From NCBI RefSeq assembly GCF_022179445.1, contig NZ_BPQU01000010.1:62001-126000 (forward strand): 64,000 bases of DNA. Reading direction: 5' to 3'. Of the stretch, positions 8,641 to 17,610 are shown piece by piece. How positions within the stretch are numbered: the first letter of the stretch is position 1; each line of letters starts with the position of its first letter. This stretch comes from Methylobacterium mesophilicum. GTDB lineage: Bacteria; Pseudomonadota; Alphaproteobacteria; Rhizobiales; Beijerinckiaceae. The notes below the pieces were generated by a model, which saw only the letters and a list, made by a program, of their open reading frames with translations, did no database searches and was not told where the DNA came from. Both the position numbers and the translations under genes were made by a program.

Positions 8641-9555
8641 ATGCGCGCGGTGTTCGTCGATGCCAGCGAGACCCTGGCGGCGGTGGCGCGCCGCCTGCTG
8701 CGGCCGGACGATCCCGCGTTCGCGATCAACCTCCAGCCCGACATCGCCCCGGAGGACCTGCCCGCCCGGCTCGCCGGCGCGGAGATCGCGGTGATCGACC
8801 ACACCGCCCTCCCGGTCGACGTGGCCCGCGCCTGCACGGGATTGCGGCACGTGGTGTTCCTCGGCACCGGCGCCCGCAGCTACATGGACCCGGAGGCGCT
8901 CCGGGCCGCATGCGGCGTCACGGTCCATACGATCAAGGGCTACGGCGACACCGCGGTCGCGGAATGCGCCTTCGCGCTGATGTGGGCCGCCGCCCGGGGC
9001 CTGCCCGAGATGGACCGGGCGATGCGGGCGGGGCGGTGGCTGCGCACCGAGGCGATCCAGCTCACCGGCAAGACCGTCGGGCTGATCGGCTTCGGCGGGA
9101 TCGCGGCCGAGATGGCGCGGCTCTGCAACGGCGCCGGCCTGCGGGTTCTGGCCTGGAACCGGACCCCGAAGACGCATCCGGGCGTCGCGTTCGTACCCTT
9201 GGAACGGCTGCTGGCCGAGAGCGACGTGGTCTCGCTCCACCTCCTCCTGACCGACGAGACGCGCGGCTTCCTGTCGGCCGCGCGCATCGCCGCCCAGAAG
9301 CCCGGCGCGATCCTGATCAACACCGCCCGGGGCGCGGTGATCGACGAAGACGCCCTCGTGGAGGCGCTCCGCGCCGGGCGGATCGCCGGGGCCGGGCTCG
9401 ACGTGTTCACGGTCGAGCCGCTGCCCCCCGACCACCCGCTCGCGGGCCTGCCGAACGTAGTCCTGTCGGCGCATTCGGCCTTTCGTACGCCCGAGGCCAG
9501 CGACAACCTGATCGGCGCCGCCCTCGACCATTGCCGGCGGATCGCCGCCGGCTGA
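8641..9555 (+). CDS. D-isomer-specific 2-hydroxyacid dehydrogenase
   Basis: A 304-residue NAD(P)-dependent oxidoreductase. The Rossmann glycine motif G-L-I-G-F-G-G-I-A lies at 147-155. The substrate/cofactor arginine is R230 (I-N-T-A-R-G), the acid is E259 (V-E-P-L-P), and the catalytic histidine is H278 in S-A-H-S-A-F-R-T, which together complete the family triad. The start is ATG 8641, with an AAGGAG ribosome-binding site 7 bases upstream; the open frame from 8602 lacks this. The protein could act on phosphoglycerate, glyoxylate/hydroxypyruvate or another 2-oxoacid. In serine-cycle methylotrophs hydroxypyruvate reduction is central, but nothing here fixes the substrate. Confidence 0.85.
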   Translation: MRAVFVDASETLAAVARRLLRPDDPAFAINLQPDIAPEDLPARLAGAEIAVIDHTALPVDVARACTGLRHVVFLGTGARSYMDPEALRAACGVTVHTIKGYGDTAVAECAFALMWAAARGLPEMDRAMRAGRWLRTEAIQLTGKTVGLIGFGGIAAEMARLCNGAGLRVLAWNRTPKTHPGVAFVPLERLLAESDVVSLHLLLTDETRGFLSAARIAAQKPGAILINTARGAVIDEDALVEALRAGRIAGAGLDVFTVEPLPPDHPLAGLPNVVLSAHSAFRTPEASDNLIGAALDHCRRIAAG

Positions 9556-9559
9556 TCCG

Positions 9560-9736
9560 TCAGTGCTCCGTGCCCGGCATGTTCTGGCGCGGCGCGCCGC
9601 CGTGATCGCGGATCACGCTCGAGCGTTCCGGCGAACCCTTGGCGTCGGCGACCTGTTTCCGGGCCGCGGCGGCCAGGAACCAGACGCCGCCCAGAGTGCC
9701 CAGGGCGAGGATCAGAAGCGGAATGCCTTCGCTCAT
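9560..9736 (-). CDS. Small single-span membrane protein (58 aa)
   Basis: A short reading frame of 58 residues. It has one hydrophobic segment at about residues 5-24 (I-P-L-L-I-L-A-L-G-T-L-G-G-V-W-F-L-A-A-A) and then a polar, charged tail ending in P-G-T-E-H. ATG 9736 is preceded by GAGGG at a spacing of 7 bases. It converges with the dehydrogenase gene, whose stop is 5 bp away. Such tiny N-in or N-out anchored proteins are common and have no set function. The hydrophobic profile and ribosome-binding site are the only support. Confidence 0.5.
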   Translation of the reverse strand: MSEGIPLLILALGTLGGVWFLAAAARKQVADAKGSPERSSVIRDHGGAPRQNMPGTEH

Positions 9737-9837
9737 TGCGGTACCCTCATCGATGATGTCCCGCGGGAGCGCGAGGTCGCATCATCGTGCCGGATTGAGC
9801 GGCACGATGAAGGATAACGCGCGATGCCGACCGATGT

Positions 9838-11184
9838 TCAGGCGGCGCGGGGCCTCGTCGTCGTCGCGCGCTTGGCCGCATCCCGCCGCAGGGCGGAAAG
9901 CACCACGAACATCGCCCCGGCTCCGATCGCCAGGCAGGCGGACAGGAACAGCATCGGCACGAGGTCGCTCTTGGTTTGGTCGCGGATGAACGGGACCATG
10001 TTCTGCGCGACGAAGCCGCCGAGGTTGCCGACCGAGTTGATCGCCGCGATCCCGGCCGCCGCGGTCGCCCCGCGCAGGAAGGTCGCGGGCATCGACCAGA
10101 AGACCGGCTGGGCCGAGAACGTCCCGGCCGCCGCCACGCACAGGCACGCGAACTTCACGGCGTTGCCCGGCAGGATGACGCTCAACGCCAGCCCGGTCGC
10201 CCCGACCAGCGCCGGCCCGACCACGTGCCAGGTCAGGGCGTTGCCCTGGGCGTTGGTGCGGGCGGCGTGGCGGGGGACCCACCACAGGGCGACGGCCGTG
10301 GCGACCCACGGGATGATGTTCAGGAAGCCGTTGGTGAGGTTCGAGACGCCGAAGCCCTTGACCACCGTGGGCAGCCAGTAGCCGAGCCCGTAGGCGGCCA
10401 GCGGCAGCGAGACGTAGACCCCGGCCAGCATCAGCACGCGCTTGTCGAGGAGCGCCGCGAACGGATTGCCGTGGTCGACGAGGCCGCCGCCCTCGCGCTC
10501 GGCCCGGAGCGTGCGGGCGAGCCAGTCGCGCTGGTCCTGGGACAGCCAGGGCGCCGTCTCGGGGCCGTTCGGCAGGATCAGCAGCACGACCACGGTCATC
10601 ACGATCGCCGGCGCCCCGGTCGCCAGGAACACCCATTGCCAGCCCGCCAGCCCCAGGACTCCGTCGAGGCCGAGCAGCGCCCCGCCGATCGCCGCCCCGA
10701 CCGCGTTGGCCACCGCGCTGGCGATCATGAACCAGCCGATCATCCGGGCCCGGTGCTCCTGCGGGAACCAGAGGGTGAGCGCGAACAGCACGCCGGGGAA
10801 GAAGCCGGCCTCCGCGGCGCCGAGCAGGAAGCGCAGCACGTAGAACATCGCGGCGTTCTGGGTGAAGCCGAGCAGGAGCGTGACGATGCCCCAGGTGAAC
10901 ATGATCCGGGCGAACCAGACCCGGGCGCCGACCCGCTCCAGGAACACGTTGGCCGGCACCTCGAACAGGAAGTAGCCGAGGAAGAACAGCGACGCGCCGA
11001 GGCCGTAGGCGGTCTCGCTGAGACCCAGGCTGCCGACCATGTCCAGCTTGGCGTAGGACACGTTCTGCCGGTCGATATAGGCGATCAGGTAGAGGAGGCC
11101 GAGCAGCGGCATCAGCCGCACCGTCACCGTGCGGACGGTGCTCTCGGCGAAATCTTCCCCAACCGGGGATTGCGTGGGGGGCAT
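9838..11184 (-). CDS. MFS transporter, anion:cation symporter (ACS) family
   Basis: A 448-residue transporter with twelve predicted spans. The first helix carries Y-L-I-A-Y-I-D-R-Q-N-V-S-Y-A-K, which is characteristic of the ACS (phthalate/tartrate/hexuronate) family. F-L-L-G-A-A-E-A-G-F-F-P-G in helix 4 is another ACS hallmark. A long cytoplasmic loop lies between helices 6 and 7. The family takes up organic anions with protons. The start is ATG 11184 with AGAGGA 9 bases upstream; the frame remains open into cobQ but that part is shadow. The gene follows cobQ by 79 bp on the same strand, so it may be co-transcribed with the cob genes, though no role in cobalamin transport is known for this family. 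Confidence 0.85.
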   Translation of the reverse strand: MPPTQSPVGEDFAESTVRTVTVRLMPLLGLLYLIAYIDRQNVSYAKLDMVGSLGLSETAYGLGASLFFLGYFLFEVPANVFLERVGARVWFARIMFTWGIVTLLLGFTQNAAMFYVLRFLLGAAEAGFFPGVLFALTLWFPQEHRARMIGWFMIASAVANAVGAAIGGALLGLDGVLGLAGWQWVFLATGAPAIVMTVVVLLILPNGPETAPWLSQDQRDWLARTLRAEREGGGLVDHGNPFAALLDKRVLMLAGVYVSLPLAAYGLGYWLPTVVKGFGVSNLTNGFLNIIPWVATAVALWWVPRHAARTNAQGNALTWHVVGPALVGATGLALSVILPGNAVKFACLCVAAAGTFSAQPVFWSMPATFLRGATAAAGIAAINSVGNLGGFVAQNMVPFIRDQTKSDLVPMLFLSACLAIGAGAMFVVLSALRRDAAKRATTTRPRAA

Positions 11185-11263
11185 CTGGCGTTCCTCTGGA
11201 GCCGTGCGGCCCCTCGTGGCGAGGGCCGGCATTACACAGAGTAATCCCTGGCCCGGCCCTCGC

Positions 11264-12706
11264 CTACCGGGCAAGCGCCAGCAGCCGGTCGCAGTCGACA
11301 TGGGCCGCGATGTGTCGCGCCAGGCCGTCGAGGGCCGCCTCGACCCCCGCCTCGTAGCCCGCCCCCTCCGAGACCGTGCCGAGGCGGGCGAGCCAGGCCG
11401 CGCGCTGGGCATCGTGCGCGAACAGGCCGTGCACGTAGGTCCCGGCCACCAGCCCGTCCGCCGAGACCGCCCCGTCGGTGCGCCCGTCGGAGAGCCGCAG
11501 CAGCGGTCGGGCCGCGTCGGGGCCGTGCGTGGCGCCGATATGCATCTCGTAGCCCGTGAACGGCACCGCGTCGGCCAGGCTCGTGCCGGTGGCCGCAGCC
11601 AGCCGCTTGTCCGGTGTCATCACCGTCTCGACGTCGAGGAGCCCGAGGCCCGGCACCGTGCGGGGCGCCCCCTCGATCCCGTGGGGGTCGGCGAGGCTGC
11701 GCCCCAGCATCTGGTAGCCGCCGCACAGGCCGAGCACCCGCCCACCCCGCCGGACATGGGCGTGCAGGTCGACGTCCCAGCCCTCGGCCCGGAAGAAATC
11801 CAGGTCGTCGATCGTGGTCTTGGAGCCCGGCAGCAGCACCAGGGCGGCCTCCGCGGGGATCGGCGTTCCGGGGCGGACCAGCACCACCGACACCCCGGGC
11901 TCGGCCCGGAGCGGGTCGAGGTCGTCGAAATTGGCGATGCGCGGCAGCACCGGCACCGCGACCGTGACGGTCCCGGCCGGACGCGGCCCGGAGCCCGCCA
12001 GCCCGAGCACGTCCTCGGCCGGCAGGCGCACGGCCTCGGGGAAATGCGGCACCAGGCCCAGCGGCGCCCAGCCGGTCCGCTCGGCGATCAGCCGCATGCC
12101 GTCGGCGAACAGGCTCGGATCGCCCCGGAAGCGGTTGACGATGAAGCCGGCGATCATCGCGGCGTCGGCGGGGTCGATCACGGCCTTGGTGCCGACGAGG
12201 CTCGCGATCACCCCGCCCCGGTCGATGTCGCCGACCAGCACGACCGGCGTATCGGTGGCCCGGGCAAAGCCCATATTGGCGATGTCGCCGGCCCGGAGGT
12301 TCACCTCGGAGGCCGAGCCCGCGCCCTCGACAAGCACCAGGTCGGCCTCCGCGGCCAGTCGCGAAAAACTCTCCAGGACGGCGGGCATCAGCCGGGGCTT
12401 CCAGGCCTGGTAGTCGCGCGCCTTCACGGTGGCGACCATCCGGCCCTGCACCACCACCTGGGAGCCGACCTCGCTCTGGGGCTTGAGCAGCACCGGGTTC
12501 ATGTGCACGGAGGGCGGCACCCGGGCGGCCCGGGCCTGGAGCGCCTGGGCGCGGCCGATCTCGCCGCCATCCGGGGTGACGGCGGCGTTGTTCGACATGT
12601 TCTGCGGCTTGAACGGGCGCACCGCCAAGCCCCGGTCGGTGAAGGCGCGCGCCAGCCCCGCCACGAGCAGCGACTTGCCGACATCGGAGCCGGTGCCCTG
12701 GATCAT
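11264..12706 (-). CDS. cobQ: Cobyric acid synthase CobQ
   Basis: A 480-residue glutamine-dependent amidotransferase that amidates four side chains of adenosylcobyrinate diamide. The N-terminal dethiobiotin-synthetase-like ATPase domain begins with [10 protein letters not shown] (residues 3-12). The C-terminal triad GATase domain has nucleophile C328 in G-L-C-G-G-Y-Q and H426 in Y-V-H-G-L-F. ATG 12706 is used, with an AAGAAGG ribosome-binding site. The gap to the cobO stop is 23 bp, and the gene order cobP-cobO-cobQ fits one operon for the end of corrin-ring processing. Confidence 0.93.
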   Translation of the reverse strand: MIQGTGSDVGKSLLVAGLARAFTDRGLAVRPFKPQNMSNNAAVTPDGGEIGRAQALQARAARVPPSVHMNPVLLKPQSEVGSQVVVQGRMVATVKARDYQAWKPRLMPAVLESFSRLAAEADLVLVEGAGSASEVNLRAGDIANMGFARATDTPVVLVGDIDRGGVIASLVGTKAVIDPADAAMIAGFIVNRFRGDPSLFADGMRLIAERTGWAPLGLVPHFPEAVRLPAEDVLGLAGSGPRPAGTVTVAVPVLPRIANFDDLDPLRAEPGVSVVLVRPGTPIPAEAALVLLPGSKTTIDDLDFFRAEGWDVDLHAHVRRGGRVLGLCGGYQMLGRSLADPHGIEGAPRTVPGLGLLDVETVMTPDKRLAAATGTSLADAVPFTGYEMHIGATHGPDAARPLLRLSDGRTDGAVSADGLVAGTYVHGLFAHDAQRAAWLARLGTVSEGAGYEAGVEAALDGLARHIAAHVDCDRLLALAR

Positions 12707-12729
12707 CAGGGCCTTCTTGCGCGGGGGCT

Positions 12730-13332
12730 TCAGAACTCGATCCCCTCCTGGGCCTTCACGCCGGCGGAAAAGTGATGCTTCACGCTGCCCATCTCGGTGA
12801 CGAGGTCGGCGGCCTCGATCAGGGCCGGCTTGGCGTTGCGGCCGGTGACGACCACGTGCAGGTCCGGCCGGCGGGCTTGCAGGGCGGCGACCACGGTGTC
12901 GAGGTCGAGATAGTCGTAGCGCAGCGCGATGTTGAGTTCGTCGAGGACGAGCAGGCGGATCGTGGGATCGGCCATCAGGCCCTCGGCCACGGCCCAAGCG
13001 TGGCGGCAGGCGGCGATGTCCCGGGCCTTGTCCTGGGTCTCCCAGGTGAACCCCTCCCCGAGCGTATGCCAGGCGACCCGGTCGCCGAACACCTCGACCG
13101 CGTGGCGCTCGCCGGTATCCCAGCCGCCCTTGATGAACTGGACCATGCCCACCCGCCAGCCGCGGCCGAGCGCGCGCAGCATCAGCCCGAGCGCCGCCGT
13201 GCTCTTGCCCTTGCCGGGGCCGGTATGGACCAGGAGCAGGCCCTTCTCGACGGTCTTGGCCGCCACCTCGGCGTCTTGCACGGCCTTGCGCTTCTCCATC
13301 TTCTCGCGGTGGCGGGTCGCGTCGTCGCTCAT
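12730..13332 (-). CDS. cobO: Cob(I)alamin/cob(I)yrinate a,c-diamide adenosyltransferase
   Basis: A 200-residue CobO/BtuR-family (CobA-type) enzyme that attaches the 5'-deoxyadenosyl group of ATP to cob(I) corrinoids. The reverse-oriented P-loop G-P-G-K-G-K-S-T is at residues 38-45. Family blocks seen are [12 protein letters not shown] (about 69-80), [11 protein letters not shown] (about 132-142) and the end K-H-H-F-x-x-G-V-K-A-Q-x-G-I-E-F, which is nearly invariant. The length is standard. ATG 13332 overlaps the cobP stop (ATGA), which shows translational coupling. cobQ follows. Confidence 0.93.
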   Translation of the reverse strand: MSDDATRHREKMEKRKAVQDAEVAAKTVEKGLLLVHTGPGKGKSTAALGLMLRALGRGWRVGMVQFIKGGWDTGERHAVEVFGDRVAWHTLGEGFTWETQDKARDIAACRHAWAVAEGLMADPTIRLLVLDELNIALRYDYLDLDTVVAALQARRPDLHVVVTGRNAKPALIEAADLVTEMGSVKHHFSAGVKAQEGIEF

Positions 13333-13856
13333 GCGGGCACTCCTGGTTTGACGATCAGCGGCAGGCCCGCCACGGTGAGCACGACCCGGTCGGCCCGGGC
13401 GGCGAGCCGCTGGTGCAGGCGCCCGGCCTCGTCGCGGAAGCGGCGGGCCAGCGCGTTGTCCGGCACGATCCCGAGCCCGACCTCGTTGCCGACCAGCACC
13501 AGCGGGCCCGGCGCCCGCGCGCAGGCGGCGAGGAGCCGCGCCACCGCGTCCTCCAGGTCGGTCTCCGCCAGGATCAGGTTGGTGAGCCACAGGGTGAGGC
13601 AATCGACCAGGACGGCCCCCTCGGCCTCGGCGACCGCCTCCGGCAAAGCGAGCGGCACGTCGCGGGTCCGCCACGCTCCGGTGCGCCGGGCGCGGTGCTG
13701 GGCGATGCGCGCGACCATCTCGTCGTCGAACGCCTGCGCGGTGGCGAGGTAGAGCCACGGGCCGGGGCAGGCCTCGATCAGTCCCTCCGCGTAGGCGCTC
13801 TTGCCGGAACGCGCCCCGCCGAGGACGAGGGTCATGCGGGGCGGGATCTGCAGCAT
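13329..13856 (-). CDS. cobP: Adenosylcobinamide kinase / adenosylcobinamide-phosphate guanylyltransferase
   Basis: A 175-residue bifunctional CobP/CobU enzyme that phosphorylates adenosylcobinamide and then transfers GMP to it. The P-loop G-G-A-R-S-G-K-S is at 13-20, followed by the family A-x-x-Y-A-E. The E-x-H-R-like guanylylation region appears as R-I-A-Q-H-R-A-R-R with H59. D-C-L-T-L-W-L-T-N and V-G-N-E-V-G-x-G-I-V-P are conserved blocks. ATG 13856 is used; a second in-frame ATG seven codons on is also possible. It is the first gene of the cobP-cobO-cobQ operon. No cobalamin riboswitch (B12 box) is visible in the 106 bp upstream. Confidence 0.9.
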   Translation of the reverse strand: MLQIPPRMTLVLGGARSGKSAYAEGLIEACPGPWLYLATAQAFDDEMVARIAQHRARRTGAWRTRDVPLALPEAVAEAEGAVLVDCLTLWLTNLILAETDLEDAVARLLAACARAPGPLVLVGNEVGLGIVPDNALARRFRDEAGRLHQRLAARADRVVLTVAGLPLIVKPGVPA

Positions 13857-13962
13857 GCCCCTCCATCGCCCCAACCCGCCCCGGGGTCAAACCCGACCCC
13901 GCGCGCGGATCGACGGTTGCCGGACGCGCCGCCGCCGACTATAGAACCCCGGCCTAGCCAAA

Positions 13963-14038
13963 GCGCCCTTCGTCTAGCGGTCCAGGACGTCGCCCTTTCA
14001 CGGCGAAAACACGGGTTCGATTCCCGTAGGGCGCGCCA
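13963..14038 (+). tRNA. tRNA-Glu (anticodon UUC)
   Basis: A complete 76-nt cloverleaf: acceptor GCGCCCT pairs with AGGGCGC (14028-14034), the D stem is GTC/GAC, the anticodon stem is TCGCC/GGCGA with loop CTTTCAC (anticodon TTC), and the T arm is ACGGG-TTCGATT-CCCGT. The discriminator is G, and CCA is encoded at 14036-14038. The tRNA sits exactly at the junction between core cob genes and a stretch of lower GC with mobile-element genes, which suggests the 3' end was used as an integration site. Confidence 0.97.
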
Positions 14039-14692
14039 ACAATATCAAGCACTTAGCGTGATTGATGGCAGGTGGTGTCCAGTTTGTGTCCTGTCAATTA
14101 GATCGGACGGCGCTGGACTGCGATGGCTCCCATCGGCCGCTGCTTCGAGCCCACCGTGTTGTAGGTACCGTCGCCATCGTGATTGGCGCGGCGTTGCGGA
14201 TTGGGTCGAACAACGAGTGGGCCGTGCTGCGTATCAACGATATGGCTAGGGGAATGCTCTGTCATGAATGGCGATGATACATTCGCCAGCCCGCCTACAC
14301 AGCCTACCTGATTTGTGGGGCACCGGCCGATGATCGAGGATGTGCGACTGCAGCTACACCATGCGGGGCGCGCGACCGGCGGGTAATGAGCTGCCGTTAA
14401 ACATGGCGGTCCCGTTGCTGCTACAGCGCATGGGCCTGAGCATCACGACGCAGGAGGCTCCCTCGAACTCGAGACTAAGCAGACGAGCCTACCATGGGTG
14501 CTACTTAGGTGCCCGCTGCGCGGTGAAGAACCACGTAGAGGCCACCTACCAGCGATGCAATCTCTTGGTGATGCGCAGGCAATTGGTGCATCTTATGATT
14601 GAGTCGCATGACGCGGAATTTGTGGTGTCATTAGAGCGATTCAATCATGTCACCCCCCACTGCAGTGTGGGTGACGCTCTAAGGGAGTTCGG
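14039..14692. other. Gene-poor left end of the genomic island
   Basis: 654 bp of visibly lower GC directly after tRNA-Glu. Short open frames exist on the plus strand (14062-14277 and 14340-14759), but they lack ribosome-binding sites and normal codon bias and match nothing recognised. The stretch holds a nested inverted repeat at 14649-14675. No integrase or direct repeat of the tRNA 3' end was found in it. Confidence 0.5.
14649..14675. promoter_or_regulatory. Nested inverted repeat upstream of the first island gene (candidate operator)
   Basis: Outer arms GTCACCC and GGGTGAC flank a perfect palindromic core CACTGCAGTG (14658-14667), with a one-base offset between core and arms. The repeat ends 17 bp before the ATG of the 14693 gene and 5 bp before its AAGGGAG ribosome-binding site. 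No T-run follows, so it looks more like a repressor-binding site than a terminator. The binding protein is unknown; AlpA downstream is one candidate. Confidence 0.45.
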
Positions 14693-15616
14693 ATGGCATC
14701 CCAAGAAGAACGCAGCGGCTGTTCAGCGGCGCCGGGTCGAAATAAGGCGCAGCAGATAGATTTTCTGATTGAACGCCAAACGGGTATCCCCAGCGCCGAA
14801 CACGTGTCAGGCCTGTCGGAGGAGGAACGCGATCAGTTAGTTCCCGACGATGTGATCCTTCTGCGCAACGATCACTATGCTGAACTTGTGGCGCTTCCGG
14901 ATCAGCTACTCGCCGAGCATTACGCGCAGGAACTTCGGGCTCTCGAGCGTGAGGTCGAGCTGTACCTCCAGCCAGCTGACGTTGGCTCCCTCATGCGATG
15001 GCGTGAGATGGACGCTTGGTCACTGTCGGAGGCATTGAGCTTGTGGCTCGACTGCGCTCCTCGTCCGACCGTCAATTTGGGTATATGGGCAGAAAAGAAT
15101 TGTCGGCTGACGGACGCGGCTGTCGAGCCCGCCGAACGGTGGGATCTGATCTGCAGGGCTTTGTGGGTCGGGGCTTTGAGCGATCCGGTCAATCCCACGA
15201 CATTCGTTCAGTGGGCGGCCAACACAAAGCGCTCTCTTCCGGCGTCCTTCAGGGGTAGCCTGCCAGAGGTCACAACGGGCACGGCGACGGACCCAGATCG
15301 GCCGCGGTTGAACGCGAAGATCGCACAGCTTGAGGGAGAGGTGGAGCGATTGACCAGCATCCTCGCCGAGACGAACAAGCCGCATTACAAATTGGCCGTC
15401 AAGCTGTTTGGGGCGCTCTGCGTTAGTATCTATGGATACGATTCCAGCAAAAAGCGCAACAAAGCCACCGTGATTATCACAAAAATTGTGAGCGAACACT
15501 GGAATGGGCGTGACCAAAAGTCCGTTTTAGATTACATACGCATGTGCGTCCGAGAACTGCCGCAGGGTGAGAAAAAGCTCGCCAGCCTGCATCTCGATGG
15601 AGCGCTGGACGAATAG
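14693..15616 (+). CDS. Island hypothetical protein with coiled-coil segment
   Basis: A 307-residue soluble protein. ATG 14693 has AAGGGAG 9 bases upstream. An acidic N-terminal part (residues 20-85) is followed by a tryptophan-containing helical region (W-S-L-S-E-A-L-S-L-W-L near 105-120). A short coiled coil lies at about 205-225 (I-A-Q-L-E-G-E-V-E-R-L-T-S-I-L). The C-terminal basic domain (about 228-300) contains S-S-K-K-R-N-K-A-T and resembles small DNA-related helical modules seen at the ends of alphaproteobacterial element proteins. Codon usage is less GC-biased than in the core genes. No function is recognised. It is the first gene of the island replication module. Confidence 0.7.
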   Translation: MASQEERSGCSAAPGRNKAQQIDFLIERQTGIPSAEHVSGLSEEERDQLVPDDVILLRNDHYAELVALPDQLLAEHYAQELRALEREVELYLQPADVGSLMRWREMDAWSLSEALSLWLDCAPRPTVNLGIWAEKNCRLTDAAVEPAERWDLICRALWVGALSDPVNPTTFVQWAANTKRSLPASFRGSLPEVTTGTATDPDRPRLNAKIAQLEGEVERLTSILAETNKPHYKLAVKLFGALCVSIYGYDSSKKRNKATVIITKIVSEHWNGRDQKSVLDYIRMCVRELPQGEKKLASLHLDGALDE

Positions 15617-15725
15617 AAATCCGCCTCCAAGCTATCGGACTTCTCTTGCCGGCCTCGCGATTTCCGCTCAAACGCGCCACAACACAGCATCCTCCCGCCA
15701 TCGACCTCGATGGCGGGAGCCCAAC

Positions 15726-15944
15726 ATGTCCGATACCAAGACTCCGACCCAAAACCCGGCCTACTTGCGCGTCAGCCAGATCGTTCGGCCCAACGGGATC
15801 CTCCCCATCGCGCGAAGCACGTGGTGGGCCGGTGTCGCCTCGGGCCGCTACCCGAAGCCGGTAAAGCTTGGCCCCGGAATAACCTGTTGGCCCGCGCGCC
15901 TGATCTTGGAACTCGCTGAGAACGGCGTCGCCAAGGCGGGCTGA
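15726..15944 (+). CDS. alpA: AlpA-family helix-turn-helix regulator / excisionase
   Basis: A 72-residue protein with the AlpA/MerR-like winged-helix pattern Y-L-R-V-S-Q-I-V ... G-I-L-P-I-A-R-S-T-W-W-A-G-V-A-S-G-R-Y-P-K-P-V-K-L-G-P. In AlpA proteins this places a recognition helix before the S-G-R-Y-P-x-P wing. ATG 15726 with GGGAG upstream is chosen over the longer open frame from 15567, which overlaps the previous gene. Proteins of this kind control excision or replication of integrative elements and satellites. It sits just before the primase/helicase-like gene, as in many P4-like elements. Confidence 0.8.
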   Translation: MSDTKTPTQNPAYLRVSQIVRPNGILPIARSTWWAGVASGRYPKPVKLGPGITCWPARLILELAENGVAKAG

Positions 15945-16022
15945 CCCCCGATCCAATCACCTCCGACGATGGATCGGCCGAGTGCGCCGTCGTGCGTGCC
16001 GGCCTGTAGGGGCAGGAATCAG

Positions 16023-17528
16023 ATGAGTAGAGAGAGAAAATCCCACCGTATCCTCGGTGTGCCTCTCGGCTCGACGCTTGAGGTAATCAAGGCGGCGTTC
16101 CATGAGGCGGCCAAGCGGTATCACCCAGACTTTAATCAATCGCCAGAAGCGAAGGTGGCGTTCCAGCAGTTGCATGAAGCCTACCGCTTCTTGTGCGAGC
16201 GGGGACCCGCCCATATCGCAAGTTCAAGTCATCGGGCGTGGGGGGATGCCGCACGGGATCACAACACTAATGCTACGGCTGACGAATCGAAGGACGGTGA
16301 TGCGGAGATCATCGTCCGGGACGTCATGGCGAAGTACGAGCTCTTCGTTCAGTTCGGCGGGACGCTTCGGGTCGGGACCGGAGTGCGCCAAGGATACGGG
16401 CCAAACGACGAGGAGGCTTGGCGCAACCGTCCGGCAGAGTGGACCGTCGCCCGGTTGCACGACACAGTGATGGATGAGGTTCGTCGCACAGGTTCTGACT
16501 TCTCCGCCGCCGAAGTCAGTCGTGTGCTGCGCCGGGTTGTGTGGGAGGATCAGCAGGCCCGTGAGACCACGGTGATGTGGCCGCTGCTGTGGAATCCCCT
16601 CGACGCGGTGGAGCAGACCCAGGCTTCCGCCATGTGGTTGCACCTCGCCGAGGCGACCCTCGACATGGATTCGGCCCTCGGCATCGCCGTGCTGCAGCAC
16701 TTTATCTGGCAGGTGAAGCGCAAGCAGCTCGAATGCTCGGTGTGCCATCACCTGATGCCGGTGATCGTAAGCCCGGTGCAGGGCAGTGGCAAGACCACCA
16801 TGGTGACTCGCTTCCTCAGCCCGCTTGAGGAGCTCGCCAGCGATCCGGTGCTGTTGTCCCAGCTGGCCGATCCGCGCAGTGGCGAGATTTTGGGATTCCC
16901 TGCCGTGTTCGTCGATGACGTCGAACGGCTTAATCCGGGATTGGTCGCCGTGCTGAAGAGCCTTTTGACTTCCAACGCCGTGAACCGGCGTCGCTCCGGG
17001 ACTTCGAAGGCTGACAAACGCCGCCAGCGCGCTACCCTGATCGGCACCGCAAACGAACCTATCACCGTGTTGATCGCTGATCCGACAGGCCACCGTCGTT
17101 TCGTCGAGCTACCGTTCCGCAATGGCGCCGTGGCCAAGGGAGGCGACCCGAAGGTGTGGCAAGCGGTCGACGACACCGACTTTATGCTGCTGTGGCGCTC
17201 AGTTGACGCTTTCGGTCCGCCGCCGATACTACCTCATCTCGCCACGTTGGCTGCGACGGAGGCCGCTTCGGCACCCGTGGACCGGCTGCGGGAATGCTTA
17301 GTCGCGCTCGACCTACGCTCGGAGGAGGTCCAAGCCATCACAGTCCGTGGTGGTGGCGTCGGCGCGGAAGATTTGCGGTTGCTCATCATCGAGTTGCTGG
17401 GTGAAGACATCGGCGTCAACGAGTTTAGCAAGCGGATGGCCTCTCTTGTCACTGATCCAGCTGTGCCCTTCCGTGCGAAAAAAAGGATAAGCTCGAAGAA
17501 TATCTACCGCTTTAAATGCGTTGCTTGA
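16023..17528 (+). CDS. J-domain fused to VapE/SF3-like P-loop ATPase (element replication protein)
   Basis: A 501-residue protein. Residues 5-60 form a DnaJ-type J domain with the invariant H-P-D at 34-36 (K-R-Y-H-P-D-F-N). After a linker, residues 180-360 form a virulence-associated-E/SF3-like ATPase. Walker A is Q-G-S-G-K-T-T (253-259) and Walker B is F-V-D-D-V-E (296-301). An arginine-rich stretch and the sensor-like G-T-A-N (341-344) follow. Such ATPases act as replicative helicases in phages and integrative elements; no primase domain is visible here. A J domain would normally recruit and stimulate an Hsp70 (DnaK), so the fusion could tie replication of the element to host chaperones. 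This is inference. ATG 16023 is preceded by AGGAATC. Confidence 0.75.
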   Translation: MSRERKSHRILGVPLGSTLEVIKAAFHEAAKRYHPDFNQSPEAKVAFQQLHEAYRFLCERGPAHIASSSHRAWGDAARDHNTNATADESKDGDAEIIVRDVMAKYELFVQFGGTLRVGTGVRQGYGPNDEEAWRNRPAEWTVARLHDTVMDEVRRTGSDFSAAEVSRVLRRVVWEDQQARETTVMWPLLWNPLDAVEQTQASAMWLHLAEATLDMDSALGIAVLQHFIWQVKRKQLECSVCHHLMPVIVSPVQGSGKTTMVTRFLSPLEELASDPVLLSQLADPRSGEILGFPAVFVDDVERLNPGLVAVLKSLLTSNAVNRRRSGTSKADKRRQRATLIGTANEPITVLIADPTGHRRFVELPFRNGAVAKGGDPKVWQAVDDTDFMLLWRSVDAFGPPPILPHLATLAATEAASAPVDRLRECLVALDLRSEEVQAITVRGGGVGAEDLRLLIIELLGEDIGVNEFSKRMASLVTDPAVPFRAKKRISSKNIYRFKCVA

Positions 17529-17610
17529 TCGCAGACCGTGTCGCCGCCGAACGTCGCGCGGTGGCACGGTCGACATCGTCTGCACGGCCTGCATCGTCTA
17601 ATCTGCGTAC

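Noticed and set aside
13857..13962. Cobalamin riboswitch before cobP
   Set aside because: No B12-box-like core was found in the short upstream region.
14340..14759. 139-codon open frame after tRNA-Glu
   Set aside because: Overlaps the better supported 14693 gene, has no ribosome-binding site and no recognisable content.
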